Below are positions 28,064 to 36,588 of a stretch of 64,000 nucleotides of DNA, piece after piece (position 1 is the stretch's first letter; each line of letters opens with the position of its first letter). Source of the stretch: Paeniglutamicibacter psychrophenolicus (GTDB lineage: Bacteria > Actinomycetota > Actinomycetes > Actinomycetales > Micrococcaceae). The notes beneath the pieces are model-generated. The model saw only the letters and a program-made list of their open reading frames with translations, was not told the DNA's origin and searched no databases. The stretch is from contig NZ_JAGIOE010000001.1 in assembly GCF_017876575.1 (NCBI RefSeq), forward strand, positions 4,630,443 to 4,694,442, in the 5' to 3' direction. Both the position numbers and the translations under genes were made by a program.

Positions 28064-28825
28064 ATGGAACGCTCGATTCAACAGGTTGCCAAGCTCGCCG
28101 GCACCACCAGCCGCACGCTGCGCCACTACGACGACATCGGGCTGCTGCCGCCCAGCCGGATCGGGCACAACGGCTACAGGTATTACGACGAATCCGCGCT
28201 CATCCGCCTGCAGCGCATCCTGCTGCTGCGCGAGCTGGGACTGGGCCTGCCACAGATCGCCGACCTCATCGCGGCCGAGGCCAACGAGGCCCAGGCGCTG
28301 ACGACGCACCTTTCCCTGTTGCGCGCCGAACAGGACCGCCTGGCCCGGCAGATCGCCGCGGTGCAGCACACCATCAATTCACTCCAAGGAAGCGAAAAGC
28401 TCATGGCAAAGAACATGTTTGACGGTTTTGACCACACGGTGCACCGGGAAGAGGTGGAGCAACGCTGGGGCAAGAAGACCTACGCCCGCTCCGATTCCTG
28501 GTGGCGGGGGCTGGGCAAGGAAGGCCAAGACGTCTGGAAGAGCCGCGTCCGGGAACTTGGCAGGGACTGGATCGACGCGGCCCGGGACCCCGGAACCACC
28601 CCGAACTCCCCGCGGGCCCAGGACCTGGCCCGGCGCCATGTCCAGTGGCTCACCGGGATTCCGGGAACCCCCGCCGCCGACTCTCCCGAACACACCAAGG
28701 CCTACGTACTGGGACTTGCCGAGATGTACGTGGCCGACGAGCGCTTCGCCGCGAACTACGGCGGAACCGAGGGAGCATCGTTTGTGCGCGATGCCCTAAA
28801 GGCCTACGCCAAGACCATGCCGTAG
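28064..28825 (+). CDS. MerR-family regulator with TipAS drug-recognition domain
   Basis: A 253-residue protein. The N-terminal MerR domain (IQQVAKLAGTTSRTLRHYDDIGLLPPSRIGHNGYRYY) is followed by a coiled-coil dimerisation helix (about 75-108) and a C-terminal TipAS-like domain starting at MFDGFDHTVHREEVEQRWGKKTYARSDSWW and containing the YVLGLAEMYVADERFAANYGG segment. The internal ATG at the MAKNMFDGFD start could yield a separate short TipAS form, as in Streptomyces TipA. It may sense thiopeptide-like or other lipophilic compounds. No obvious resistance gene follows, so the regulon is unknown. Confidence 0.87.
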   Translation: MERSIQQVAKLAGTTSRTLRHYDDIGLLPPSRIGHNGYRYYDESALIRLQRILLLRELGLGLPQIADLIAAEANEAQALTTHLSLLRAEQDRLARQIAAVQHTINSLQGSEKLMAKNMFDGFDHTVHREEVEQRWGKKTYARSDSWWRGLGKEGQDVWKSRVRELGRDWIDAARDPGTTPNSPRAQDLARRHVQWLTGIPGTPAADSPEHTKAYVLGLAEMYVADERFAANYGGTEGASFVRDALKAYAKTMP

Positions 28826-28834
28826 TCTGGCCGC

Positions 28835-29044
28835 ATGGAAAGCCACACGTACACGCTGCAATATGCCGGCCAAGATTTCACGCTCACCGAGGCCGACCAC
28901 AAGAAACTGTCCAAGATCTACAGTTCGGGGCTGTCCATCAGCAGCGTGTTGTACCGGTTCATTCCTGTGGGAGAGGACGGCGAGGTGGCCATTGCCGTGG
29001 GTGCCGGCGCGCAACTCGTGCTCCGGAAAGGCATCCCGGCGTAG
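28835..29044 (+). CDS. Small protein of unknown function
   Basis: A 69-residue frame starting 9 bases after the MerR gene. It is acidic to neutral, without a membrane segment, and has an alternating hydrophobic pattern in the C-terminal half (YRFIPVGEDGEVAIAVGAGAQLVL). I do not recognise a family. The close spacing suggests co-expression with the regulator. A GTG/ATG frame at 28863 overlaps it but has shadow-like composition. Confidence 0.45.
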   Translation: MESHTYTLQYAGQDFTLTEADHKKLSKIYSSGLSISSVLYRFIPVGEDGEVAIAVGAGAQLVLRKGIPA

Positions 29045-29112
29045 GCCATCGGCCCCACACGCCGCACCCGCGTGAGACGGTGCGGATGCGGCGGCGGGGG
29101 GTCCCAAACCAC

Positions 29113-29170
29113 AGGTGCGTCGGCGCGAACATCTTCAGCAGCGCCTGCAGCACCACGACGTTCGGGCCCC
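29113..29170 (-). pseudogene. Relic of a TPP-enzyme gene 3' end
   Basis: These 58 bases match 30360-30417, the 3' end of the intact TPP-enzyme gene, with about six differences, and encode [17 protein letters not shown] against [17 protein letters not shown]. The frame does not stop at the same place and no upstream body of the gene is recognisable. The surrounding 29045-29402 stretch holds no other gene that I can support. It may mark an ancient duplication or deletion endpoint. Confidence 0.6.
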
Positions 29171-29402
29171 GAAATGCCGGCGCACGCGCCGTCGAACCAG
29201 GACTCCGGCGGTCCCCACGCTAGCTGATGAGGGATTCCAAGGCACCTGAAGACACCGCACGCGCCGCACGCCTGGTTCCCGCAGGTCGGAAAAATAGGTC
29301 TGGCCATGGCCGGGATGCAATGTCATCATTGAACCCGACCGTCCGCTACCCCAAGGCATGGCCGAAACGTCGATAGCTTGACCCTGCGGGAGGTTGGAAG
29401 CA

Positions 29403-30236
29403 ATGACAAGTGACAAACGCCGGCGGCAGCTGGGCGACAACGCGGCCCCGGTGGAAGAGGAAATCGAGGAGTCCTTCGATCGAATCGTCGAAGACGGCGC
29501 CCAACGCCTGGCCCGCTCCTGGACGACGATGCTGGTCACCGGGACTTTCGGCGGACTGGAAGTCGGCGTCGGCGTGATGGCATACCTCGCGGTCATGCAC
29601 GAAACACACAACCACCTGTTGGCCGGGTTGGCCTTCGGCATCGGCATGGTTGCCCTGCTGCTGGCAAAGAGCGAGTTGTTCACCGAGGGATTCCTGGTGC
29701 CGATCGCCGCGGTCGCCGCCAAGGAGGCCAGCGTCGGCCAGCTGATCAAGCTGTGGGGCTCAACCCTGGTGATGAACCTCGTCGGCGGATGGGTCTTCAT
29801 GTGGATTGTGGTGAAGGCCTTTCCCCAATGGAGGCCCGAGCTGGAAGACGCGGCCCGGTACTTCGTGGAGGCCGGGTTCACCTGGCAGTCGATCTGCCTG
29901 GCCATCCTTGCCGGCAGCACCATCACGCTGATGACGCGAATGCAACAAGGCACCGACTCCGACGTGGCGAAAATGGCGGTGGCCATGGCCGATGGCTTCA
30001 TCCTCGTCGGACTGCAGCTGTTCCACTCGGTGCTGGATTCGCTACTCATATTCGGGGCCATCCATGCAGGGGTCCCCATCGGATACGAGGATTGGCTGGG
30101 CTGGTTTGGCTACACGGTGCTGTTCAACATGGTCGGCGGCCTGCTACTGGTCACGACTCTGCGGTTGGTGCGCAACAAGGACCTGATTCGCGAACGCCGG
30201 GAGGATGCGCCGGAAGATCCGGACGCCGCCCGGTAA
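29403..30236 (+). CDS. Formate/nitrite transporter-family membrane protein
   Basis: A 277-residue protein with about six membrane helices (TMLVTGTFGGLEVGVGVMAYL, GLAFGIGMVALLLAKSELFTEGFL, TLVMNLVGGWVFMWIVVKAF and others). The KSELFTEGF segment matches the FocA/NirC-type signature. The ATG at 29403 follows GGAGG; a TTG nine bases earlier is also in frame. In context it might release formate made by PurU, although the gene is 3.6 kb away and in another transcription unit; nitrite or hydrosulfide are alternatives. Confidence 0.8.
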   Translation: MTSDKRRRQLGDNAAPVEEEIEESFDRIVEDGAQRLARSWTTMLVTGTFGGLEVGVGVMAYLAVMHETHNHLLAGLAFGIGMVALLLAKSELFTEGFLVPIAAVAAKEASVGQLIKLWGSTLVMNLVGGWVFMWIVVKAFPQWRPELEDAARYFVEAGFTWQSICLAILAGSTITLMTRMQQGTDSDVAKMAVAMADGFILVGLQLFHSVLDSLLIFGAIHAGVPIGYEDWLGWFGYTVLFNMVGGLLLVTTLRLVRNKDLIRERREDAPEDPDAAR

Positions 30237-30296
30237 AGGTGCCACGAGCCGCCCCCCTGGCGTCTCGGCGCAAACGCCCGCAGACGGGACAAGCGA

Positions 30297-30319
30297 CCCG
30301 GTTCCATGAATGAACCGGG
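30297..30319. terminator. Stem-loop between convergent genes
   Basis: CCCGGTTC (30297-30304) pairs with GAACCGGG (30312-30319) around a 7-base loop, between the FNT gene on the plus strand and the TPP-enzyme gene on the minus strand. A GC palindrome also sits at 30339-30356. No T-run follows, so terminator function is tentative. Confidence 0.45.
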
Positions 30320-30355
30320 CCCCCTTGTCCCTGTAGACGGCCGGCTTCCGGCCGG

Positions 30356-32014
30356 CTAGAGGTGCGTTGGCGCGAACATCTTCAGCAGCGTCTGCACCAC
30401 CACGACGTTGGGTCCCTGCGCGGCGAATGACTCCTCGAGCGCCTCGCGCACGTTCTCCGGCTCCACCAGTCGGGCCGGGATCCCGAAGGACTGCGCCAGC
30501 GCCACGAAGTCCGGGCGGGCGAGCTCGGTGGCCGTGGCCTTCCCGAAGGTGCCCTCCATGTACTCGCGCAGGATCCCGTAGCCGCCGTCATCGACGATCA
30601 GCCAGGTGACCGGCGCGTTGTGCTGCTTCGCGGTGGCCAGCTCGGCGATCGAGTACATGGCCGAACCGTCGCCGGAGACCGCCAGCACGCGCTCGCCCAA
30701 CCCCAGCGCCCCGCCGATGGCGGAGGGGAAGCCGAAGCCCAGGCCGCCGGCGCCCTGCGCGGAGTGGAATTCCCCGTCCCGCGCATCCCAGCAGCTCCAG
30801 CCCCAGTAGGCGGAGATGGTCATGTCCCAGAAGGTCTGCATGTCATCGGGCACAGCGGCACGGATGTCTGCCATGAACGTGCGTTCCTTGGCCAGGTCCT
30901 GCGAGTCCAGGCGTGCCACGACCTTGGCCAGGGTGTCGGCAACGACCCCTTCGGGCCCCTGCCCGTGCCAGTCGGCCTCGGTCCCGCCCTCGACCTTGCC
31001 CAGGGCCTCGCCCAGGTATTCGAGCGCGGCCTTCGCGTCGGCCCGGATGCCCAATGCGGGACGGTTGGATTCGAGCACGCGCGGCTCGGCGTCGATCTGG
31101 ATCAGGTGCCCGCGCGGTTCCAGGGTGAAGTAGTTGCTGGTGACCTCGCCCAGGGCGGAGCCCACCACGATCAGCACATCCGCGTCCTCGAGGATTTCGG
31201 TGACGTGCCGGTCCTCGACCCAGGACTGCAGGGACAGCGGGTGGTTCCAGGGGAAGGCGCCGTTGCCGCCGGGCGAACAAACCACCGGCGCGCGCAGCGT
31301 TTCGGCCACCGCCAGCAGCGCATCCTGTGCCCCGGCCCGGCGCACCCCGCCGCCGGCCACGATGACCGGGCGGGCCGCCTTGGCCAGCCAGCGGACCGCC
31401 TCGTCGATGAGCTCCACGCGCGGCGGGTGCTCGTACGCCTCGGCCAGTGCATCAACCACCGGCGGGACAAAGACCTCGGCCAGCAGGACGTCCTGCGGGA
31501 CCTCGACCCAGACCGGTCCCTGCGGCACGGTGATGGCGTCCGCCCAGGCGTCCTGGATCGCCGAGGGGATGCCCGAGGCGTGGTGCACGGTGCGCTGGGA
31601 CTTGGTGACGTTTGCGGCCGAGGCCTTTTGGTCGTCGAGCTGGTGCAGCATGCCCTTGCGGCGGGCGCCGAGCCCGTCCAGCGGGATCTGGCTGGCCACC
31701 ACGACCATCGGCACACTCGTGGCATAGGCTTCCTGCAGCCCGGCCAGCGAGGTCAGCGCACCGGGGCCGGTGGACAGGAAGAGCACCCCGACCTCGCCGG
31801 TGGCCCGGGCATAGCCGTCGGCGGCAAAGGCGGAGTTGTTTTCCACGCGGGACGAGACGAAATGCAGCTTCGAGCGCGAGAGTGCGTCGAACAGGCCCAG
31901 GGCGTGCTGGCCGGGGATGCCGAAGACCGTGTGGGCGCCGAGCGCCTCGAGGGTCTCGATGACCAGGTCCCCGCCGTTGCGCGTGCCCACCTCGGCGATG
32001 TCGTCCGGGCTCAT
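30356..32014 (-). CDS. Thiamine diphosphate-dependent decarboxylase/synthase-like enzyme
   Basis: A 552-residue ThDP enzyme of the acetolactate synthase fold, with three domains (PYR about 10-175, central 195-330, PP about 375-545). The cofactor-activating Glu is in [18 protein letters not shown], and the Mg-ThDP motif is [12 protein letters not shown]. The second half of that motif, normally NN, reads DDGGYG here. The gene overlaps the ureohydrolase gene by ATGA. That pairing suggests a guanidino-acid pathway, for example 2-ketoarginine (5-guanidino-2-oxopentanoate) decarboxylation feeding 4-guanidinobutyrate hydrolysis; this is inferred from position only. Confidence 0.82.
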   Translation of the reverse strand: MSPDDIAEVGTRNGGDLVIETLEALGAHTVFGIPGQHALGLFDALSRSKLHFVSSRVENNSAFAADGYARATGEVGVLFLSTGPGALTSLAGLQEAYATSVPMVVVASQIPLDGLGARRKGMLHQLDDQKASAANVTKSQRTVHHASGIPSAIQDAWADAITVPQGPVWVEVPQDVLLAEVFVPPVVDALAEAYEHPPRVELIDEAVRWLAKAARPVIVAGGGVRRAGAQDALLAVAETLRAPVVCSPGGNGAFPWNHPLSLQSWVEDRHVTEILEDADVLIVVGSALGEVTSNYFTLEPRGHLIQIDAEPRVLESNRPALGIRADAKAALEYLGEALGKVEGGTEADWHGQGPEGVVADTLAKVVARLDSQDLAKERTFMADIRAAVPDDMQTFWDMTISAYWGWSCWDARDGEFHSAQGAGGLGFGFPSAIGGALGLGERVLAVSGDGSAMYSIAELATAKQHNAPVTWLIVDDGGYGILREYMEGTFGKATATELARPDFVALAQSFGIPARLVEPENVREALEESFAAQGPNVVVVQTLLKMFAPTHL

Positions 32015-33003
32015 GCCTGGGCCGCTTTCTTGTCGTTGGCGCGCTTGTCGGCGATCAGCGAGATCAGGTCGTAGGCGACGTGCGAGGCGGCGACGCCGGT
32101 CATTTCGGCGTGGTCGTAGGCCGGGGCGACCTCGACGATGTCCGCGCCGACGATGTTCATGCCGCGCAGCCCGCGGATGATTTCGAGCAGTTCGCGGCTG
32201 GTGATGCCGCCGGCTTCGGGGGTTCCGGTGCCCGGGGCGTGGGCCGGGTCCAGCACGTCGATATCCACCGAGATGTACAGCGGGCGGTTGCCGATGCGGT
32301 CGCGGAGCTTGTCCACGATCTCGCGCACGCCCTGGTAGTAGACATCCGAGCTGGTCACGATGCCGAAGCCGAAGCGCTTGTCGTCCTCGAGGTCCTTCTT
32401 GCCGTAGAGCGGGCCGCGGGTGCCCACGTGGGAGATGGCCTCGGTGTCGAGGATGCCCTCCTCCACGGCGCGGCGGAAGGGTGTTCCGTGGGTGTATTCG
32501 GCGCCGAAGTAGGTGTCCCAGGTGTCCAGGTGCGCGTCGAAGTGCAGCATGGCCACGGGGTTTCCCGCGCGTTCGGCGGCGGCGCGCAGCAGCGGCAGGG
32601 CGATGGTGTGGTCCCCGCCCAGGGTCACCAGGGTGGAACCGTCCGCGGTGAGATCCAGCGCATTTTGCTGGATGGTCTCGATGGCTTCGTTGATGTTGAA
32701 CGGGTTCACCGCCATGTCCCCGGCGTCCGCGACCTGGGTCAGCGCGAACGGCGAGACATTCAGGGCCGGGTTGTACGGGCGGATCAGTCGCGAGGACTCG
32801 CGGATGTGGGTGGAACCGAAGCGCGCGCCGGGCCGGTAGGAGACCCCGGAGTCAAACGGCACCCCGACGACCTTGATGTCCGCGGAGGGCACCTGGTCGA
32901 TGCGCGGGAGCCTGGCATAGGTCCCCAGTCCGGCGAAGCGCGGAATCTTGGAGGCATCGATGGGCCCGATGTTTCCGTTGTCTTCAATGCGGATTTCTTC
33001 CAC
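32011..33003 (-). CDS. Agmatinase/guanidinobutyrase-type ureohydrolase
   Basis: A 330-residue manganese enzyme that removes urea from a guanidino compound. Ligand motifs are complete: GGDH (His132), FDAHLD (Asp156, His158, Asp160) and SVDIDVLDP (Asp247, Asp249). [16 protein letters not shown] and [12 protein letters not shown] are typical of agmatinases and guanidinobutyrases. I start at the GTG at 33003, with GGGAGAA 5 bases upstream; the longer frame runs into the operator at 33054. Agmatine, 4-guanidinobutyrate, guanidinopropionate or guanidinoacetate are possible substrates. It shares its promoter layout with the creatine genes. Confidence 0.9.
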   Translation of the reverse strand: MEEIRIEDNGNIGPIDASKIPRFAGLGTYARLPRIDQVPSADIKVVGVPFDSGVSYRPGARFGSTHIRESSRLIRPYNPALNVSPFALTQVADAGDMAVNPFNINEAIETIQQNALDLTADGSTLVTLGGDHTIALPLLRAAAERAGNPVAMLHFDAHLDTWDTYFGAEYTHGTPFRRAVEEGILDTEAISHVGTRGPLYGKKDLEDDKRFGFGIVTSSDVYYQGVREIVDKLRDRIGNRPLYISVDIDVLDPAHAPGTGTPEAGGITSRELLEIIRGLRGMNIVGADIVEVAPAYDHAEMTGVAASHVAYDLISLIADKRANDKKAAQA

Positions 33004-33053
33004 GATCTTCTCCCTCAGGGGTTTCCGGCAGTACCCACCGCCGGCCACGTCTT

Positions 33054-33113
33054 GTTGCTCAATATGAAACAACCGTTGCCCTGTATGCTATTTGTGGCGC
33101 GGCTTACAGTCAA
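33054..33113 (-). promoter_or_regulatory. Promoter and operator of the ureohydrolase operon
   Basis: Minus-strand TTGACT (33108-33113) and TAGCAT (33085-33090) are 17 bases apart. Downstream, GTTGCTCAATATGAAAC (33054-33070, plus-strand reading) resembles the GTTGCA-N5-TGCAAC element of the creatine promoters, with a further GTTGC at 33075-33079. The match is more degenerate than the other three. Confidence 0.6.
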
Positions 33114-33135
33114 GGCTCCCGCGCGAAACCTTGCG

Positions 33136-33441
33136 CTACATCTCCTGTTCGAGCATGGCCCGCAGCGCCGCCACGTGCCCCACGTAGGCCCTGCGACCCT
33201 CCACGGTCAGTGCGACCCTGACATGGCTCCGGCCGCCCTTGGCGAAGCGCTCGACATGGGCATAGCGGGCATCAACCAGCGCCTTGAGGTGCTTGCTCAG
33301 CACCGAGTCTGCAACACCGAGCGCATCGCGCAGCTGGGCAAATTCGGCCCACTGCACCGGGGCCAGGGAAGCGCAGATGCGCAGGCGCACCGGTGCATGG
33401 ATCAGTTCGTCAAACGCGGCAGGATTAGATGGGTCGCTCAC
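33136..33441 (-). CDS. Winged-helix transcriptional regulator
   Basis: A 101-residue DNA-binding protein. The recognition region is LRICASLAPVQWAEFAQLRDALGVADSVLSKHLKALVDARYAHVER, typical of the ArsR-like/MarR-like HTH_34 winged helices, with a basic wing KGGRSHVRVALT. I start at the GTG at 33441, which overlaps the upstream membrane-protein gene by 17 bases; a longer frame is a shadow. Such regulators commonly pair with small membrane proteins of this kind and repress their own operon. Confidence 0.82.
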   Translation of the reverse strand: MSDPSNPAAFDELIHAPVRLRICASLAPVQWAEFAQLRDALGVADSVLSKHLKALVDARYAHVERFAKGGRSHVRVALTVEGRRAYVGHVAALRAMLEQEM

Positions 33442-33889
33442 TGGCGTCCTCGAGTCGGTTCCTGATCGCGGAATTGCGCATGCGGGACATGGCGTACCAA
33501 CAGATGGCAAACACAACGATCCACTTGGCGGCAACTTCCCACCACGACCCTGGCACCCAGAACCGGCCGGCCTGCATGACGAGCATGAGCAGGAACGCGT
33601 ACAACATGTAGGGCCCGGAATGGCTCAGGATGGGGCGCGGCTTGGGCCGTGCGCGCATAGCGAGCAAGTACCACGCAAGCAGGGGCGCACCGAGTGACCC
33701 GACACCCAAGAGGATCGGCCACGAAGCGACTCCGAGCAGCGCCATGACGGTCGACATGACCAGCACCAGGGCCAGCATGAATCCGCGGGGAGCCTCGGTG
33801 GAGTGCACCATGGCACCGGAGGCGCCGTCGACCTCGGCGAGCGCCTCGCGCGGGTCGATGCCGGCGGGCCAGGTTTTTTCGTCGGACAT
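33425..33889 (-). CDS. Small integral membrane protein
   Basis: A 154-residue protein with about four membrane helices (FMLALVLVMSTVMALLGVASW, ILLGVGSLGAPLLAWYLLAM, YMLYAFLLMLVMQAGRFWV, WIVVFAICWYAM). The N-terminus is hydrophilic and cytoplasmic. No family is recognised with certainty. It is first in an operon with the winged-helix regulator, starting 11 bases below a pair of palindromic operators, so expression is probably tightly repressed. The ATG at 33889 follows GTGGGGA. Confidence 0.75.
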   Translation of the reverse strand: MSDEKTWPAGIDPREALAEVDGASGAMVHSTEAPRGFMLALVLVMSTVMALLGVASWPILLGVGSLGAPLLAWYLLAMRARPKPRPILSHSGPYMLYAFLLMLVMQAGRFWVPGSWWEVAAKWIVVFAICWYAMSRMRNSAIRNRLEDASERPI

Positions 33890-33900
33890 GCACGTCCCCA

Positions 33901-33940
33901 CTTTCCGTTACGGAAAGTCTTGTCTTTCCATCACGGAAAG
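33901..33940 (-). promoter_or_regulatory. Tandem 17-base palindromic operators
   Basis: CTTTCCGTTACGGAAAG (33901-33917) and CTTTCCATCACGGAAAG (33924-33940) are two copies of CTTTCC-N5-GGAAAG 23 bases apart, about two helical turns. They lie directly upstream of the membrane protein/regulator operon and are very likely the site of the winged-helix protein. Confidence 0.75.
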
Positions 33941-33947
33941 TCAAAGG

Positions 33948-34385
33948 TCAGGATGCCGGTTTGGGCTTCCGCGGTCTTGCGAATGAGGCAAACAGGGCGC
34001 GGTCGGCCCCGTAGATGCAAATGGAAATGCCCGCGGACAAGGCCAGTGCCTTGATGATGATCTCTTGCGGGTTTGCCGGCAGGAGCATCACCTGGACGGG
34101 TCCCACGAGGAAAACCAGCAAGACCATCCACAACAGGTACGAAAGGGACACCGGCGGCTCGAGGGCCTCGGGATGATATTGCCTGCGCATGATCGTGGCC
34201 ACGGTGATGAAGACAATGATCAGGGCCAGGGCGATGGCCCCGGGAATCACGAACTCCCTGTAGGCGCGCAACAACGTCAAGGTAACGCCCATTGCCCCGC
34301 CCACCAACATGGCCAGCCACCAAGGTGCCCAGAGCCGCTTGGGTCGCCAAGGAACCGCAGCGGAATCTTCGGGCAGGGAACTCAC
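33948..34385 (-). CDS. Small integral membrane protein
   Basis: A 145-residue protein with about four membrane helices (WWLAMLVGGAMGVTLTLL, GAIALALIIVFITVATIM, LLWMVLLVFLVGPVQVMLL, IIIKALALSAGISICIYGA) and a basic C-terminus. GTG at 34385 is chosen because AAGGA lies 8 bases upstream; a TTG two codons earlier is also possible. It is upstream of the tandem operators, in the same direction as the membrane protein/regulator pair, and may be a relative of that membrane protein. Function unknown. Confidence 0.7.
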   Translation of the reverse strand: MSSLPEDSAAVPWRPKRLWAPWWLAMLVGGAMGVTLTLLRAYREFVIPGAIALALIIVFITVATIMRRQYHPEALEPPVSLSYLLWMVLLVFLVGPVQVMLLPANPQEIIIKALALSAGISICIYGADRALFASFARPRKPKPAS

Positions 34386-34563
34386 AAGCAATGTCCTTAA
34401 ACGAGCGGGCGCGAACCAGGAAACGACTTCCTTGCGTATCCCGCTACAAAATGGTTGCTTTTCGCCAGCTAAATGTCAAAGTAGACCCTGTCAGCTATGT
34501 CACTAAAAGCACTTGTCCCAAGGTATATCCAGTGATGCGCAACCAGGAGTAGGGTTCACACTC

Positions 34564-36531
34564 GTGAAGAAAACAACGGGCCCCAAATACCCCGCCCAGC
34601 CCCCGCGCCGAGCGGGCGGGACGAAGCACATTGCAGCATGGCTCAAGGACACCGACATCGGCCAGGAACACCCCCATGAGGTTGCCGCCAAGCCGGCCGG
34701 ACACCGCTGGTGGCAGGTCATGTGCCTTTCGGGCCTGGACTACTTCTCGACCCTGGGCTACCAGCCGGCCATCGCTGCCCTAGCCGCCGGCGCCCTGGCC
34801 CCGCTGGCCACCCTCATGCTCGTGGCGGTCACCCTGGGTGCAGCGCTTCCGGTGTACCGCCGCGTGGCCAACGAATCCCCGCACGGGCAGGGGTCCATCT
34901 CGATGCTCGAACGCCTGCTGCCGCACTGGAAGGGCAAGCTGTTCGTGCTGGTGCTGCTGGGCTTCGCCGCAACCGACTTCATGATCACCATCACGCTTTC
35001 CTCGGCCGACGCCTCGGCACACATCATCGAGAACCCCTTCACTCCCGATTGGTTCAACGGGCAGCAAATCATCATCACGCTCGTGCTGATCCTGCTGCTC
35101 GGGGCCTTGTTCCTGCGCGGCTTCCACGAGGTCATTTGGCTGGCCGTAGGGCTGGTGGCCACCTACCTGCTGCTGAACGTCGTGGTGATCGCGGTGGCCG
35201 TGGCCTCCCTTGTCGCCGACCCGGCGCCCGTGGACCACTGGTGGCTGAACCTCACGGCCACCCATTCAAGCCCGTGGATGATGATCGCGATCTCGCTGAT
35301 CGTGTTCCCCAAGCTGGCGCTGGGCCTGTCGGGCTTCGAAACCGGCGTGGCCGTGATGCCGCAGATCAGGCACACCCCCGGGGACACCGAGGAGAACCCG
35401 CGCGGTCGCATTGCCGGGGCCCGGAAGCTGCTGCTCACCGCCGCACTGACCATGAGCGTGTTCCTGGTGTTCTCCTCGGTGGTCACCACCTTGCTGATTC
35501 CCGCCCCGGAGTTCCAGCCCGGGGGCGACGCCAACGGCCGGGCCCTCTCGTTCCTGGCCCACGCGATGCTCGGCGACGGGTTCGGCAGCATCTACGACCT
35601 GTCCACCATCCTGATCCTGTGGTTCGCCGGGGCCTCGGCCCTGGCCGGCATGCTCAACCTGATCCCCCGGTACCTGCCGCGCTTTGGCATGGCGCCCGAG
35701 TGGGCCCGGGCCATCCGCCCGCTGGTGCTGGTGCTCATCGGCATCGCCGTGGTCATCACCATCGCCTTCGAGGCCAGCGTCGATGCCCAGGGTGCCGCCT
35801 ACGCGACCGGCGTGCTGGTGCTCATGGCCTCCGCCGCGGTGGCCGTGACCATCTCCGCCAAGCGCCAGGGCCAGCGGTGGCGGGCCATCGGGTTCGGCAT
35901 CGTGTCGGTCATCTTCGTCTACACCACCGCGGCCAACGTCGTCGAGCGCCCCGACGGCATCCGGATCGCGGCGTTCTTCATCGCCGGCATCATCGCCGTC
36001 TCGCTGATTTCCCGCTTCCGCCGCTCCACGGAACTGCGGGCGACTTCGGTGACCCTGGATGCAGCGGCCCTGGAGATCGTCAAGACCTCCACCGAGGATT
36101 CGATGGTGCGGATCATCGCCCACGAACCGGTGCGCCTCTCGGCCGCCCGCTACAGGCACAAGCTTGCCCACGCCAAGATGGCCAGCCACCTGCCCGAGGA
36201 GGCCCGGGTGCTCTTCATCGAGATCAAGGTCTCCGACTTCTCGGACTTCGCCCAAGACATCAAGGTTTGCGGGATCACCCGGCACGGCTACAAGATCCTG
36301 CAGGCAGAGGCCCCCTCGATCCCCACCGCGATTGCCGCGATCTGCCTGGAAATCCGCGATGTGACAGGAGTGATGCCGCACATCTACTTCCGCTGGACCG
36401 AGGGGAACCCGGTGCGCAACCTGCTGCGCTTCCTGTTCCTGGGCCAAGGCGAGATCGCGCCGCTGACCCGCGAGGTGCTGCGCGAGGCCGAGCCGTCGAT
36501 CGCCCGGCGGCCCTGGGTGCACGTGGGCTAG
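34564..36531 (+). CDS. APC-superfamily permease (amino-acid or potassium uptake type)
   Basis: A membrane protein of about 655 residues. A cytoplasmic N-terminus of about 50 residues precedes [29 protein letters not shown], the APC helix 1 region; about 12 helices follow to near residue 475, then a C-terminal cytoplasmic domain of about 170 residues with no membrane segments. That extension resembles APC-type permeases annotated as amino-acid permeases and KUP-like potassium transporters. The GTG at 34564 is my best start; a TTG at 34513 is also open. No operon partner is evident. Confidence 0.78.
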   Translation: MKKTTGPKYPAQPPRRAGGTKHIAAWLKDTDIGQEHPHEVAAKPAGHRWWQVMCLSGLDYFSTLGYQPAIAALAAGALAPLATLMLVAVTLGAALPVYRRVANESPHGQGSISMLERLLPHWKGKLFVLVLLGFAATDFMITITLSSADASAHIIENPFTPDWFNGQQIIITLVLILLLGALFLRGFHEVIWLAVGLVATYLLLNVVVIAVAVASLVADPAPVDHWWLNLTATHSSPWMMIAISLIVFPKLALGLSGFETGVAVMPQIRHTPGDTEENPRGRIAGARKLLLTAALTMSVFLVFSSVVTTLLIPAPEFQPGGDANGRALSFLAHAMLGDGFGSIYDLSTILILWFAGASALAGMLNLIPRYLPRFGMAPEWARAIRPLVLVLIGIAVVITIAFEASVDAQGAAYATGVLVLMASAAVAVTISAKRQGQRWRAIGFGIVSVIFVYTTAANVVERPDGIRIAAFFIAGIIAVSLISRFRRSTELRATSVTLDAAALEIVKTSTEDSMVRIIAHEPVRLSAARYRHKLAHAKMASHLPEEARVLFIEIKVSDFSDFAQDIKVCGITRHGYKILQAEAPSIPTAIAAICLEIRDVTGVMPHIYFRWTEGNPVRNLLRFLFLGQGEIAPLTREVLREAEPSIARRPWVHVG

Positions 36532-36588
36532 CGCCCGGAAGTACGCCCTGGGATTGCATGGTTGCTGTCGTTCGTCGTGGAGTCTTGC

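Noticed and set aside
26330-28825. 831-residue frame covering copB and the MerR gene
   Set aside because: Its C-terminal part is the real MerR protein; the first two thirds are copB in another frame. Treated as two separate genes.
34430-34563. A c-di-AMP (ydaO-type) riboswitch before the APC/potassium-type permease
   Set aside because: The AT-richer leader lacks the conserved core blocks I know for that class.
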